Shown: positions 1 to 8,545 of the stretch, one piece after another
Position numbering within the stretch: position 1 is the first letter of the stretch
Layout: each line of letters starts with the position of its first letter
Source of the DNA: an uncultured Dokdonella sp.
GTDB lineage: Bacteria; Pseudomonadota; Gammaproteobacteria; Xanthomonadales; Rhodanobacteraceae
Direction: 5' to 3'
Assembly: GCA_934526015.1 (NCBI GenBank)
Contig: CAKSZY010000022.1
Coordinates: 1-33,286, forward strand
Length of the DNA: 33,286 nucleotides
Notes under the pieces: model-generated
Database searches by the model: none
What the model was told of the DNA's origin: nothing
Seen by the model: the letters and a program-made list of their open reading frames with translations, nothing else
Program-made: the position numbers and the translations under genes

Positions 1-37
1 GCGGTGAAGCTGTGCAGGCTACCGCGCCTGCGCCACC

Positions 38-652
38 TCACGTCATCGGGTGGTGCACTTCAGAATTGAATTCGCCGACCCTCTGAAAGTCGTCGACGAG
101 CTGGTCGATGTGTGCGGCGCTGATGTGTGACACCCCCAGCGCAAGCCGAGCTTTGGTGTTGGGGTCGTCCGCCCAAGGTAAGAAGAACGTGGTGCCTTCA
201 GGTTGCTTGAATGGCTCGATGAAACACTGACCTTCCTCCGGGTGAAGCGTCAGCTTCACACCAGAAGACCTGATCTCCGGGTGGTCCGTAACCTGATACG
301 TTGAAACGAAGCCGATGCCGAAGCGTCCGATGTTCTCGCCACGAGAAAGCTTCTCCCCACTGCCGACATCCGCGATCCGGTGGTAGTCGCAGCTGTAGTT
401 GCTGCTGGAGATGAAGCTGCAAGACAGGGTGTGCAGATCACCGCAGTAGGTGAACTTGCCGCTGTTGACGACCAGAAGGCCCCGGTCGGTGATGTCGAAT
501 ACAACGGAATCTGCTTTGGCGTCATCCGCGTTCTGGATGAGCTCGAGGGCCATGACGTCGTAGCCCTGCAACCCTGCCAGGTGGCTCCGTATGTTCCCAA
601 GTAGGTTCGCGGTGTACGAGCGGCTTGTACGTTGGTCGACAGGCTGATTCAT
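38..652 (-). pseudogene. Truncated GHKL (Hsp90/sacsin-like) ATPase domain protein
   Basis: The 204-residue product is essentially one GHKL ATP-binding domain. It has an N-box-like ELIQNADDA at residues 37-45 (Glu and Asn for Mg-ATP) and a glycine-rich GRFGIGF lid motif at 109-115, preceded by a polar loop. The best resemblance is to sacsin-type ATPase domains at the N-terminus of much longer bacterial proteins. Here the frame stops at residue 204, just after the ATPase fold should end, and the remaining 37 bases to the window edge show no continuing frame in the next reading frames. That suggests 3' truncation, although a short stand-alone protein is possible. The ATG at 652 has AGGG about six bases upstream. 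It lies 43 bases downstream of the VIT/vWA gene on the same strand. Base composition is visibly less GC-rich than its neighbours, hinting at transfer. The function is unknown; such ATPases often occur in chaperone-like or phage-defence proteins (inference). Confidence 0.6.
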
Positions 653-695
653 ATGGTCCCTACGAGCCTAAGAACTGCAATGCGGACGCTTCTGG

Positions 696-2837
696 TTAGT
701 ACGATCTCGGCGTGTGACGAACCACGGCCAGTCTTGCCTCCTGGTCGTCCGTCAGCTCGGCAACGGTTCCCGGGTGCCGGGCCAGGAGTTGTTCGAACAG
801 TCGAATGGCTCCGGTGATCTCGTTGAACATGTTGCCGGTTTCCTCGAGATGGCGCTTGCTGTCGTGGTGCAGATCGGGGTCGATGGTGGCGAGCAGCAGG
901 TCGAAGTCGATTCCGTTGCGCTCGTCGGTGAGCAACAGGGCGTGCAGCGCGCGCAGCAGACTTTCTTCGATGTGCCGGATGCGGTCCTCCGAAAGCGGTG
1001 GTTCGGTTGCCCCTTGCGCGCTGGTGTCGTCGTCGGTGCGTCGCAAGCAGGCGGGCATGTCGTAGCGACCATCCTTGTCGAGATCAAAATCGAGTGCGGG
1101 GGCAGCACAAAGAACGCGTCGGCCGACGGGCGCCGGAGCAGCCACACGGCTGAACATCATTCCATCCGGCAGCATGTGCGCCACCGGAACCACAAGCGGC
1201 AAGCCATCGGCTTTCTGATCCTCCGCGCGGACCTTGACCAGCACGGCGGAGGTTTCATCGGTGATGAGTCCATGACGAAGCGCAATCGCTTCACGTTCCG
1301 CCGGTGCGGCGTGGCGGTGTGCCTGCTGGCCTGCCCAGGCGCGCCAGGCGGCCGATGCTTCCGCACGGTCGGCGTCGAGCACGAAAGTCTGTTCCGAGCC
1401 CGGCAGATGCACGCGCACGGTGCGCTCGGTGTTGTCCGGCAGGAAGGCCAGCGCCGTCGCTGCATCGCCGGGGTAGGCGACGCCGTGGGGCAACGAGGCG
1501 GCTCCCTGGCCCCAGTCGAGGGTGATGGCGAGCGGTCCGGGTTCACGGGCGCGGCGGAGCTGGCGCAGCACGCCGGCATCGATCGGCTCGGCCGGGACGG
1601 CGCGTTCAAGGGTGGCGTTCGTCGCGGTGGCCAGCGGCTGCAAGGCATCGACGCCGGCGCTGCTGCCGACGGCGACGACGAAGACGCGGATGCCGGCGTC
1701 GATGGCGTCACGGGTGACGTCTGCGAGCGTGCTGGCGTACACCGCGCCGTCGGTCACCAGGATGATGACCTTTTGCTGCGATGGTCCGTCGAGGGAATTC
1801 AGCATGTCGATCGCCCTGCGCAGGGCGAACGCCATTTCGGTGCCGCCCATGCTGGCGTTGATGGTATGGGTCAGGTCGCCGAGTGCGGCACGGACACGCT
1901 CGCTTGCCCGCAGGGGGCGGCGAAACAGTTCGACCGCTCGGTCGCCGAAGCGGATGACCTGGATGCGATCTTCGCTGCGGAGTTCGTCGGCGACTGCGCG
2001 CAGCGCCGCGCGGCTCTGCGTGATCGCATCACCCTGCATCGAACCCGAACCATCGAGCAGCAGGCAGATGTCGCGGGGTGCAGTGACGGGCGAAGCCGTT
2101 TCCGGGACGACGAAGTTCAGCACGCCGATCGAGCGTTCGCCGTCTTCGATGCGGCGCAGGCTGGAAACGGATTCCTTGCCGAGGTCGAACGTGAGCACGA
2201 GGTCGCGATCGAGCATCGCGTGGTCGAGATCGAGCAGGGTTTCGCCACCGTCGCGCTGGAAGCGCGCGCCGTGGCTCGTGCATTGCACGGATCGGTCGGC
2301 CAGCAGGCCGCGCACGCGGATGCGCGCCGTGAGCGGGTGTTCCACGGCAAAATCGTGTGCGCTGGAGGCGCTTATCTCGTACAACTTCCGGCGTCCGTAA
2401 CGCGGACGATGCACCAGCGGCAGGCTGAACCGCGCAATGCGGCCGGCGACGCCGAGCGCGGCGGTGAAGCGCAGCACGATCTCGCCGCTTTCACCGGCCT
2501 TGAGCGAGCCGAGGCTGATGCAGAGCATGCCGGGCTCGACCTGTTCGACCAGCACGGCCGAGTCGCCGCCGGCGATCGCGTCATCGTATTCGCGGGTGGC
2601 GCTCTTCGCCGGCAGGACGCGGGCGACAAGCGTTTCGTCGCCAAGCGTGGCCTGCATGCCGAGGAACGCGGCATCGAGCGGGGTCGGGAAGGAATAGATC
2701 GCCTCGATGGCGTCGCTGCCGTCGTTGCGGAAACCGTGCCGCACTTCGTATTCGGCGAGCAGGTCGCTGATCGTGACCTCGATCGCCGTGCTGGCCAGCG
2801 GAGACGTGGAACTGCTCGTGCGATGTGGGTGGTTCAT
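696..2837 (-). CDS. VIT and von Willebrand factor A domain protein
   Basis: This 713-residue protein has the order of inter-alpha-trypsin-inhibitor heavy-chain-like proteins. An N-terminal VIT domain (about residues 15-145) is followed by a vWA domain starting near residue 255. The MIDAS metal site is visible as DGSGSM (262-267), with a downstream GGTEMA threonine and a VTDG aspartate strand. The C-terminal third (about 450-713) is unassigned. No signal peptide or sortase signal is seen, so a cytoplasmic location is likely, unlike the sortase-target relatives. The ATG at 2837 has AGGGG about nine bases upstream. It begins 23 bases after the merR stop codon and so probably shares its transcript. 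vWA domains bind protein partners through a divalent metal. The partner and cellular role are not evident here. Family call is firm; function unknown. Confidence 0.88.
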   Translation of the reverse strand: MNHPHRTSSSTSPLASTAIEVTISDLLAEYEVRHGFRNDGSDAIEAIYSFPTPLDAAFLGMQATLGDETLVARVLPAKSATREYDDAIAGGDSAVLVEQVEPGMLCISLGSLKAGESGEIVLRFTAALGVAGRIARFSLPLVHRPRYGRRKLYEISASSAHDFAVEHPLTARIRVRGLLADRSVQCTSHGARFQRDGGETLLDLDHAMLDRDLVLTFDLGKESVSSLRRIEDGERSIGVLNFVVPETASPVTAPRDICLLLDGSGSMQGDAITQSRAALRAVADELRSEDRIQVIRFGDRAVELFRRPLRASERVRAALGDLTHTINASMGGTEMAFALRRAIDMLNSLDGPSQQKVIILVTDGAVYASTLADVTRDAIDAGIRVFVVAVGSSAGVDALQPLATATNATLERAVPAEPIDAGVLRQLRRAREPGPLAITLDWGQGAASLPHGVAYPGDAATALAFLPDNTERTVRVHLPGSEQTFVLDADRAEASAAWRAWAGQQAHRHAAPAEREAIALRHGLITDETSAVLVKVRAEDQKADGLPLVVPVAHMLPDGMMFSRVAAPAPVGRRVLCAAPALDFDLDKDGRYDMPACLRRTDDDTSAQGATEPPLSEDRIRHIEESLLRALHALLLTDERNGIDFDLLLATIDPDLHHDSKRHLEETGNMFNEITGAIRLFEQLLARHPGTVAELTDDQEARLAVVRHTPRSY

Positions 2838-2860
2838 GGTTCAAATCCCCTGATTTCGAT

Positions 2861-3274
2861 TCAGTCTTGCGGTACTTCTTCGCTGTCGTTGGCGCGCAGT
2901 TCGGCATGGGCTTGCTGCACGGCCCTGAACAAGCGGCGCAGTTGCGCCTGGGTGAGGCCGGCACGTTCGGGCGCGACGACCAGTTCGAGTCCGTCGGCCA
3001 CGATCAGGTGCGAGCGCACTTCGACGGCGCCCGGCCGGGCGGTTGCAATCGGCGGCTCGCTCTTCGCTTGCAACAAGCCCGCGATGGCATCCAGCGACAG
3101 GCCGGTTTCCTGCCAGTGGCGGATGCGCAGCAGGTCGGCAAGATGCGCCTCCGTGTAGTACGCGCCGCGCTTCTCGCCCTCGGGGCCGGGAATCAGGCCC
3201 TTCTGGATATAGAAGCGGATCGTGCGGGCGGAGGTTTCCGCGCGTTCACCGAGTTGTTGCAGGCTGAGTTTCAT
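2861..3274 (-). CDS. MerR-family transcriptional regulator
   Basis: The 137-residue protein starts with a typical MerR winged helix-turn-helix (residues 3-70). It includes the ARTIRFYIQKGLIP recognition region and the RIRHWQETGLSLDAIAGLL helix. The C-terminal part (about 75-137) is short, rich in charged residues, and lacks the cysteine pattern of metal-sensing MerR or the SoxR iron-sulfur motif. The effector therefore cannot be read. It is the first gene of a minus-strand unit with the VIT/vWA gene 23 bases downstream. A near-perfect 15-bp dyad lies four bases upstream of its start codon, suggesting autoregulation. MerR proteins usually twist an over-long promoter spacer to activate transcription; no convincing promoter of that kind was pinned down here. 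Confidence 0.9.
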   Translation of the reverse strand: MKLSLQQLGERAETSARTIRFYIQKGLIPGPEGEKRGAYYTEAHLADLLRIRHWQETGLSLDAIAGLLQAKSEPPIATARPGAVEVRSHLIVADGLELVVAPERAGLTQAQLRRLFRAVQQAHAELRANDSEEVPQD

Positions 3275-3277
3275 ATA

Positions 3278-3292
3278 GACAGTTCAAGTGTC
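3278..3292. promoter_or_regulatory. Dyad upstream of merR, candidate operator
   Basis: GACAGTTCAAGTGTC is a 15-bp palindrome with six of seven pairs matching around a central base. A further GTGTC occurs at 3300-3304, giving a direct repeat of one half-site. It lies immediately upstream of the merR start codon (ATG at 3274 on the minus strand), where a self-regulating MerR protein would bind. The dyad is read directly; the operator role is inference. Confidence 0.4.
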
Positions 3293-3512
3293 ACAAACAG
3301 TGTCCAATAACTTCATGGCGCTGTCAACGGCGGGCCGCAGCCCGTCTTTCGTCGTGCGCAGCGTGCCGCCCTGTTGCCGCGCGACGGCAGAAAGCGCAAC
3401 AAGCTGCGCTCCACGAAAGCCTGGCGAGTCGACCGCGGAGCGCGACCGCTTCGCCGGCATCCGCTTCCGTTTAGACTCGGGTTTGTCCCATGCGCGGACG
3501 GGAGATGCTTCG

Positions 3513-4220
3513 ATGACCGTGTCCGAAGTGCTTGCCATGCTCGATGCCGAGCGCGACGAACGCGGCATGCGGAACTGGGAGAGGCTGGGCGCCGGCACCG
3601 GCGGGATGAGGAGTTTCGGCATCGGGCTCACGCGCCTGCGCAAGCTGGCGAAACGCGTGGGGCGTAACCGGGAGCTCGCCCGGGCGCTCTGGAAGACCGA
3701 TGTCCATGACGCCAGGGTCATCGCGCTGCTGATCGACGACCCCGCGCAGATCACCCGCGAGCAGGCCGAGCGGCAGGTCGAGGAACTGGACGGCGGCATG
3801 CTGGCGCATGTGTTTGCTTCCTGCGACGCAACCCTCGCCCGGACTTCGTTCGTGGTCGAGCTGGCCGACGAGTGGGTGCGCAGCGACGATCCGGTACGCC
3901 GCGATTGCGGTCATGGACTGCTCTACGAGGTGTCCAAGCTCTCCGGCAGGAAGGCGCCGGACGAGGCGTACTTCCTCGCCCAGGTCGAGCGCATTGCCGA
4001 TGCGATCGGTCGCGAACCGGAGAAGGTCCGCCTGTCGATGGGGATGGCGCTGATCGGGATCGGCAAGCGCAGTGCCGCCTTGAACCGGGCGGCGCTGAAG
4101 GTCGCGCGGGAGACCGGGCCGATCGAGTTCACCTCCGCCAGCGGCCAATGCGAGCCGTTCGATCTCGTCAAGCATCTGGCTGCGGACCGGCTGAAGGAGA
4201 AGCTCGGCGTGCAGGGATGA
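3513..4220 (+). CDS. DNA alkylation repair protein (AlkD-like HEAT-repeat glycosylase family)
   Basis: The product has 235 residues, the usual length of the AlkC/AlkD-like DNA alkylation repair family, and is mostly helical as expected for HEAT-like repeats. Recognisable segments include the N-terminal GIGLTRLRKLAKRVGRNRELARALW, a family-typical region in which a paired lysine/arginine helix precedes the first repeats, and the DVHDARVIALLIDDP stretch near residue 65. Family members excise or bind N3/N7-alkylated purines, but many homologues are uncharacterised, so glycosylase activity is inferred. The ATG at 3513 is preferred over upstream in-frame starts because GGGAG lies eight bases before it and similarity begins there. 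It is transcribed away from merR. Its 3' end overlaps the opposing CadC-like remnant. Confidence 0.8.
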   Translation: MTVSEVLAMLDAERDERGMRNWERLGAGTGGMRSFGIGLTRLRKLAKRVGRNRELARALWKTDVHDARVIALLIDDPAQITREQAERQVEELDGGMLAHVFASCDATLARTSFVVELADEWVRSDDPVRRDCGHGLLYEVSKLSGRKAPDEAYFLAQVERIADAIGREPEKVRLSMGMALIGIGKRSAALNRAALKVARETGPIEFTSASGQCEPFDLVKHLAADRLKEKLGVQG

Positions 4221-4422
4221 TCGGCCGGCGGATCGATCGCGCCGCCGCATCGAGGATGTCGTCGCGGCTCATCCCCGTGCCGGGCGAGCCGGCCAGCAGT
4301 TCGAGCACGGCGAACGCCTTCGGCTCGAGCGATTGCTCGATGCCGGCGCGTGCGAGTCGGCGCCCGGCGAAGTCGATGACCACATCATCGAAGGCGAGAG
4401 GGCGCGGAGCAGGTTGCGGCAT
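4168..4422 (-). pseudogene. Remnant of a CadC-type winged-helix regulator
   Basis: This open frame encodes 84 residues. The first 60 or so (LAFDDVVIDFAGRRLARAG, then the LEPKAFAVLELL and SRDDILDAA helices) match the start of an OmpR/PhoB-type winged helix. In this order such a domain heads long CadC-like or TPR-bearing transcriptional regulators. At the point where the recognition helix (usually a VWG-type sequence) should follow, the frame enters an unrelated RSIRRPIIPARR tail. It then runs 53 bases into the 3' end of the AlkD-like gene. The DNA-binding helix and the whole sensory part are missing, so a functional regulator is unlikely. A deletion joining two once-separated regions is the simplest explanation. 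Confidence 0.6.
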
Positions 4423-4571
4423 GCGGCTTCCCCGCCGGACGTCCCCGGCGCCGGGCCAGTATAGGTCGCCGTGAGCGTCGGGAAGGCCAGCGGACGCGGT
4501 TGCCGGCTCGCTGCCGGACCGTTGCGCACCGTATGATCCGCGTCTGCATGTCCCGATCAGTCCGGAATCCC

Positions 4572-5081
4572 ATGAACCTGCGCCGCGTCCTGTTTGCCCT
4601 GATTGCCGTCGTCCCGTTCCTGCTCGCGGCCTGCGGCTTCCAGCTGCGCGAGGAGGTGCGTCTGCCGGCCGGCATGCAGCGCGTGCACATCGAGGGTGCC
4701 GAGCCGGTGAGTCCGCTCGGACGCGATCTCGCCCGCGCGCTCGTGCGCGCCGGTGCGGTGGTCGTCGAAGACGTCGGCGAAGGCGCGGCGCGGTTGCGCA
4801 TCGGCAGCAACCGCATCGACACGGAGGTGCTCTCGGTCGGCAGCAATGCACGGGCCAACGAATACACCCTGCGCCATCGCGTCGAGTTCGACGTGCTCTC
4901 GGCCGCTGGCGAGCCGTTGCTGGACCGCCAGGTGATCGAACTCAGCCGCGTCTTCACCTTCGATGCGACCCAGGCCCTCGGCGTCGCCGCCGAGCAGGAC
5001 CTGCTGGTCGCGGAACTCCAGCGCGAGATGGTGCAGGCGATCCTGCGCCGGCTGGAGTCGCACTCGACCGCCGCGCGCTGA
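4572..5081 (+). CDS. lptE: LPS-assembly lipoprotein LptE
   Basis: LptE plugs the LptD barrel in the outer membrane and helps deliver lipopolysaccharide to the cell surface. The 169-residue product has a lipoprotein signal peptide ending in the lipobox LLAAC (Cys21), followed by GFQLRE, the characteristic start of mature LptE. The remainder fits the family's two-layer fold (SNARANEYTLRHRVEFDV strand region, then a helical C-terminus). Length is normal. The ATG at 4572 is chosen because the signal peptide begins there; a TATGAT sequence at 4532-4537 could be its -10 element. In relatives the order is usually leuS-lptE-holA-nadD. Here the remnant regulator lies upstream and an opposing peptidase gene separates it from holA. 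The 207 bases after its stop hold no feature I can support. Confidence 0.92.
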   Translation: MNLRRVLFALIAVVPFLLAACGFQLREEVRLPAGMQRVHIEGAEPVSPLGRDLARALVRAGAVVVEDVGEGAARLRIGSNRIDTEVLSVGSNARANEYTLRHRVEFDVLSAAGEPLLDRQVIELSRVFTFDATQALGVAAEQDLLVAELQREMVQAILRRLESHSTAAR

Positions 5082-5288
5082 GCGCGACGGTCGATGCGTG
5101 CGGGGCTTGGCCGTTCGCGCCGTCGACGAGGCTGACGACACCGGGGTCAGCGCGCGTTCGGCATCGAGTGGTTCGCCCACGCCTCGAACTTCGACCGCCT
5201 CGAGCGTGGTCGGGGCGGGATTGATGTTGCGGCCATGTCAGGCGCCTGCAGCAGGCCGAGTGCGCGACATCCGCGCATGGGCGGGCCC

Positions 5289-8200
5289 TCAGGGTGTGCT
5301 CTCGATGCCGTGGCGGAAGATCAGGTCGGTGCAGGTCGGCACGGCGCACTGGAACGCCGAACGCAGGAGCACGTTGTCGATCGTCCAGCCGCCACCTGCC
5401 ACCGAACAGTCGGTGCCGAAGCGCCAGCGCAGGCGCACGTTCCGGCCGAGCGCGGCCTGCGGCAGCAGCACGCGCGTGGTGCCCCAGCTGCCGCCTTCGC
5501 CGGACCAGGCGTAGCGGCCCTCGAGCGGGTTGTCGCCGCCGACCAGGCACTTGTCGCCGAGGCTGCCGTCGTAGGAGCCGGAGAGGAAGCGTCCGCCGGC
5601 CTGGAGGATGTCGAACCAGGAGCCGCCGTCGATGCTGATTTCGAGCACGCCGCCGTCGTGGCCGGTTTCGAGGTCGTAGCGGTGGCGGAAGCTGAGTTCG
5701 GCCGAAAAGTTGCCGATCGGGATCGACGGCGTGGTCAGCATGCTCTCGCCGGCGGCGGCGGGGGCATCGATGTGGGCTGCGTACGGCGCGCTCGAGTAGC
5801 TGCTGTCGCTGCGCTGCCAGAGCGCATTGGCGCCGACCAGGGTGCGGGTCCAGCCGGGCGGCGGAAAGCTGCCGATGGCGGCATCGAAGTCCTGGTCGAC
5901 GGCGAACACCGGCGAGCCGAGGCGGATCTGGTGGCGCGCGATCTGCGTGCCGGCATCACTGCTGATCTCGAAGTCGAGCGGCCACACCTGTCCGCAGGCG
6001 AAGGTGGGAGCCCGCGCCGGCAACAGGCGCGTGCGGGTGGTATGGGCCGGAATCGATCCGAACTCGACCGGCGCCGCACCGTTCACGCGCAGGCTGACAT
6101 TGCCGACGGCGGTCGCCAGCGAGTTGCGCAGCGGCACGCGCAGATCGACCTGCTCGCCGGGATCGGCCACGCCGTTCGCGTTGCAGAGCGCGTCGATCAC
6201 GACGGGCGTCGCGTTGGCGGTGATGCCGGGCGTGTCGAACGACTCGACCACATGGACGCCATCGGTGCTCGCGTCGACGCCCATGCCGCGCGTCGCGAAG
6301 CCGCGCCAGAGGTCGATCAGGTCGCTCCCGTCCATCGCCGCGGCGGCGGCGAGAATGGCGTCGCGCGCGTCGATGAAGTCCGGTTGCAGCGGCGTGACCT
6401 TCATGCCGTTCATCACGATCTGCAGCATGCGCTCGTTGCCGGCGGTGAAGCCGAGGCGGTCGATCAGGCGCGCGCGCCCTTCGAACAATGCCAGCGCCCA
6501 CACCTCGCCCATCTTGTGCACGGCGGTCGCCGAACCCGGCGAACCGGTGTCGTCGGGATCACGCGGCCACGCGCCGTCGTTGATGAGGATCTGGTCGGGG
6601 TCGATGTCGGCGAAGGTGAGCGGATTGTGCGGACGCCCGTTCGGGCCACCGGTGGTGCTCATCAACGCGTACGGATAGCGGCGGATGCCGTAATAGTAGT
6701 TGTTGGTGCCGGTGCTTCCGCGCTGGTAGAGGCTGTACGCGCCGAGCGGATACACGTTCGTCGTGCCGCTGGACGGGAGGGCGGCCAGGGTCAGCCCGAA
6801 GAAATCCGACCAGCCCTCGCCCATGCCGCGCGCCTGCTGTTCCGACAGGCCATCGCTGTTGCCGATCAGCCGGTTCGACACGCCGTGGGCCAGCTCGTGG
6901 AAAAGGATGTCGCGGTCGAGCGAGCCGTCGCGCGCCGGACTCGGGTCCGTCCACAGGAACATCTGCATGCGCGGCGCCTGGCCGTCTGCCGGCGTGGCGA
7001 AGTTCGCGTTGTTGACGTCTTCGGAGTCCTGGATCTCGGCGCGCACGCGGTCGTTGCCGAGACCACCGCGGCCGAAGTTGAGGTTCTGGAAATTGCGCGC
7101 CGCTTCGTTGAAGCCGTAGCGGTAGGTGCGGTCGTGGAAGCGGTTGCTCCAGTAGAACGCATTGACGATGGAACCGATCTGGTACGTCGAAAGCGAGGGC
7201 GGGTAGTTCGGCGAGGTCGGTGATTGTCCGGGTGCCGGGTTGCCGGGAGCCGGATTGTAGTTCGGCTGGAACGAGCGGTTCGGCGATCCGCTCGGGATGC
7301 CGCTGTCGTCGATGCCGTTCGGAGCGAACCGGTCGAGTCCGGCGATGACGTTGTTGCCGGCCGTGGTGTTGTTGCCGTCGGTGATCCAGCCGACGCTGTT
7401 GAACGTGTTCGGCGCCTCGTTGCCGATCAGGATCTCCTGGGTGCGGTTGGCCATCGGCGCCTGTGCGCCATTCGGCATCTGCGGCTGCAGCAGCGAAGAG
7501 AACACCGCCGGGCTGCTGCCGCCGTAGACCGCGTAGCTCACCGGCTGGGTCTGGTGCTCGGTCAGCTGCTTGCGCCACAGCAGGCGGCCATCGGCGGCAT
7601 CGACGATGACGTTCCACGCCGTCGATCGCTGCCAGAACAGGTAGCGCCAGGCGAGCCGGGCGACCCCCGGTTCGGTCGGGAAGTAGAGCGCCTGCGCGCG
7701 CACCGGTTCGTCGAAACCGCCGACCGCCAGCGACACGTCGCGGCCGGGATCGTGCATCCCGGAAATCGCGGCGCCGTCGACCTCGACGCCGATCGCCAGG
7801 GCAGCGTCGACCACGCGCACGCGCGGGTCGCCGGTGTCGCGCGCCAGCGTCGCGGTGTCGAGGTCGGCGGCAAGGTTGCCGATCGTGCGCACGAGACGGT
7901 CCGCGCCATCGAAGGCGGCGGTGACCTCGCCCTGGAACACCGGCAGGCCATGGATGCGCTGGATCAGGCGCACGAAGGCAAGGCTGTCTTCCGGATTGCG
8001 TCCGTCGGCGTCGACGACGAGGGCGTCGACCTCGCTGGCGGCGATGCCGTAGAGATCGGGCCAGCGGCGCATGAACTCCTGCAGGTTGCCGACCCGGCCG
8101 ATTCCGGGCCGGGCGCCGAGTGCGGCGTGCTGCATCGGATCGGTGCCGACCACCTCCGGCGTGCCGAGGCTGCGTGAGTGGCCGATGCGCAGGCCCGGCA

Positions 8201-8465
8201 GCTCGGCGCGCAGCGCCTGTTCGGCTGCCTGTGCACGTTGCTGGTGGCGGGCGGCGGCATCCGCGCCGCGACCGGCTGCCTGGCGCATCGCGGCGCGTGC
8301 CGCGAGCGCGTCCGGCGCGGCATCGCGACGGATGTCGTAATTGGCTGGCATGGCGCCGGCCCCCGCCGGCCGATCGATCGCGCCGGCCGGGACCAGCCAG
8401 GCGAGGCCGGCGAGCAGCAGCCAGCGGCACGCCGCCGCCGGGCTGCGGAAGGTAGGCAGGCTCAT
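5289..8465 (-). CDS. Secreted M36 (fungalysin) family metallopeptidase
   Basis: The 1058-residue protein has a signal peptide (hydrophobic WLLLAGLAWLVPAGA, about residues 15-29). An FTP-type propeptide region follows (about 100-330). The M36 catalytic domain has zinc motif HELAH at 523-527 and the third-ligand glutamate in GEGWSDF (Glu550). After it come a CARDB-like segment (NANGVADPGEQVDL) and a C-terminal jelly-roll-like region ending in GGGWTIDNVLL. It should be an exported zinc endopeptidase made as a proenzyme. The tail reads DLIFRHGIESTP, resembling short C-terminal tails I recall on secreted proteins of this order. The ATG at 8465 has AGGGG about eight bases upstream; in-frame sequence beyond it lacks a signal peptide. 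It is divergent from holA, and its position between lptE and holA suggests insertion into a conserved cluster. Confidence 0.9.
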   Translation of the reverse strand: MSLPTFRSPAAACRWLLLAGLAWLVPAGAIDRPAGAGAMPANYDIRRDAAPDALAARAAMRQAAGRGADAAARHQQRAQAAEQALRAELPGLRIGHSRSLGTPEVVGTDPMQHAALGARPGIGRVGNLQEFMRRWPDLYGIAASEVDALVVDADGRNPEDSLAFVRLIQRIHGLPVFQGEVTAAFDGADRLVRTIGNLAADLDTATLARDTGDPRVRVVDAALAIGVEVDGAAISGMHDPGRDVSLAVGGFDEPVRAQALYFPTEPGVARLAWRYLFWQRSTAWNVIVDAADGRLLWRKQLTEHQTQPVSYAVYGGSSPAVFSSLLQPQMPNGAQAPMANRTQEILIGNEAPNTFNSVGWITDGNNTTAGNNVIAGLDRFAPNGIDDSGIPSGSPNRSFQPNYNPAPGNPAPGQSPTSPNYPPSLSTYQIGSIVNAFYWSNRFHDRTYRYGFNEAARNFQNLNFGRGGLGNDRVRAEIQDSEDVNNANFATPADGQAPRMQMFLWTDPSPARDGSLDRDILFHELAHGVSNRLIGNSDGLSEQQARGMGEGWSDFFGLTLAALPSSGTTNVYPLGAYSLYQRGSTGTNNYYYGIRRYPYALMSTTGGPNGRPHNPLTFADIDPDQILINDGAWPRDPDDTGSPGSATAVHKMGEVWALALFEGRARLIDRLGFTAGNERMLQIVMNGMKVTPLQPDFIDARDAILAAAAAMDGSDLIDLWRGFATRGMGVDASTDGVHVVESFDTPGITANATPVVIDALCNANGVADPGEQVDLRVPLRNSLATAVGNVSLRVNGAAPVEFGSIPAHTTRTRLLPARAPTFACGQVWPLDFEISSDAGTQIARHQIRLGSPVFAVDQDFDAAIGSFPPPGWTRTLVGANALWQRSDSSYSSAPYAAHIDAPAAAGESMLTTPSIPIGNFSAELSFRHRYDLETGHDGGVLEISIDGGSWFDILQAGGRFLSGSYDGSLGDKCLVGGDNPLEGRYAWSGEGGSWGTTRVLLPQAALGRNVRLRWRFGTDCSVAGGGWTIDNVLLRSAFQCAVPTCTDLIFRHGIESTP

Positions 8466-8533
8466 TCGAGGTTCCCCTGAAATCACGGTACGGTGGATTC
8501 CACGCAATCCGGCGAGCGGCAGGGCCAGCCCGC

Positions 8534-8539
8534 TACAAT
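8534..8539 (+). promoter_or_regulatory. Possible -10 element of holA, implying a leaderless mRNA
   Basis: TACAAT matches the sigma-70 -10 consensus at five of six bases. It ends six bases before the holA ATG, so the expected transcription start falls on or next to the start codon. No good -35 sequence is seen at 16-18 bases and no Shine-Dalgarno sequence precedes the ATG. The motif is clear; promoter activity is inferred. Confidence 0.35.
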
Positions 8540-8545
8540 CCACCG

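Noticed and set aside
714..3158. Plus-strand open frame of about 814 codons opposite the VIT/vWA gene
   Set aside because: It has no recognisable domain; the minus strand has clear VIT, MIDAS and MerR motifs.
5082..5288. Possible small gene between lptE and the M36 gene
   Set aside because: Frames crossing this gap are shadows running into neighbouring genes, with no ribosome-binding site or recognisable motif.
5235..7223. Plus-strand open frame of about 660 codons opposite the M36 peptidase
   Set aside because: The minus strand carries HELAH and the signal peptide; this frame is Arg/Ala/Val-rich shadow sequence.
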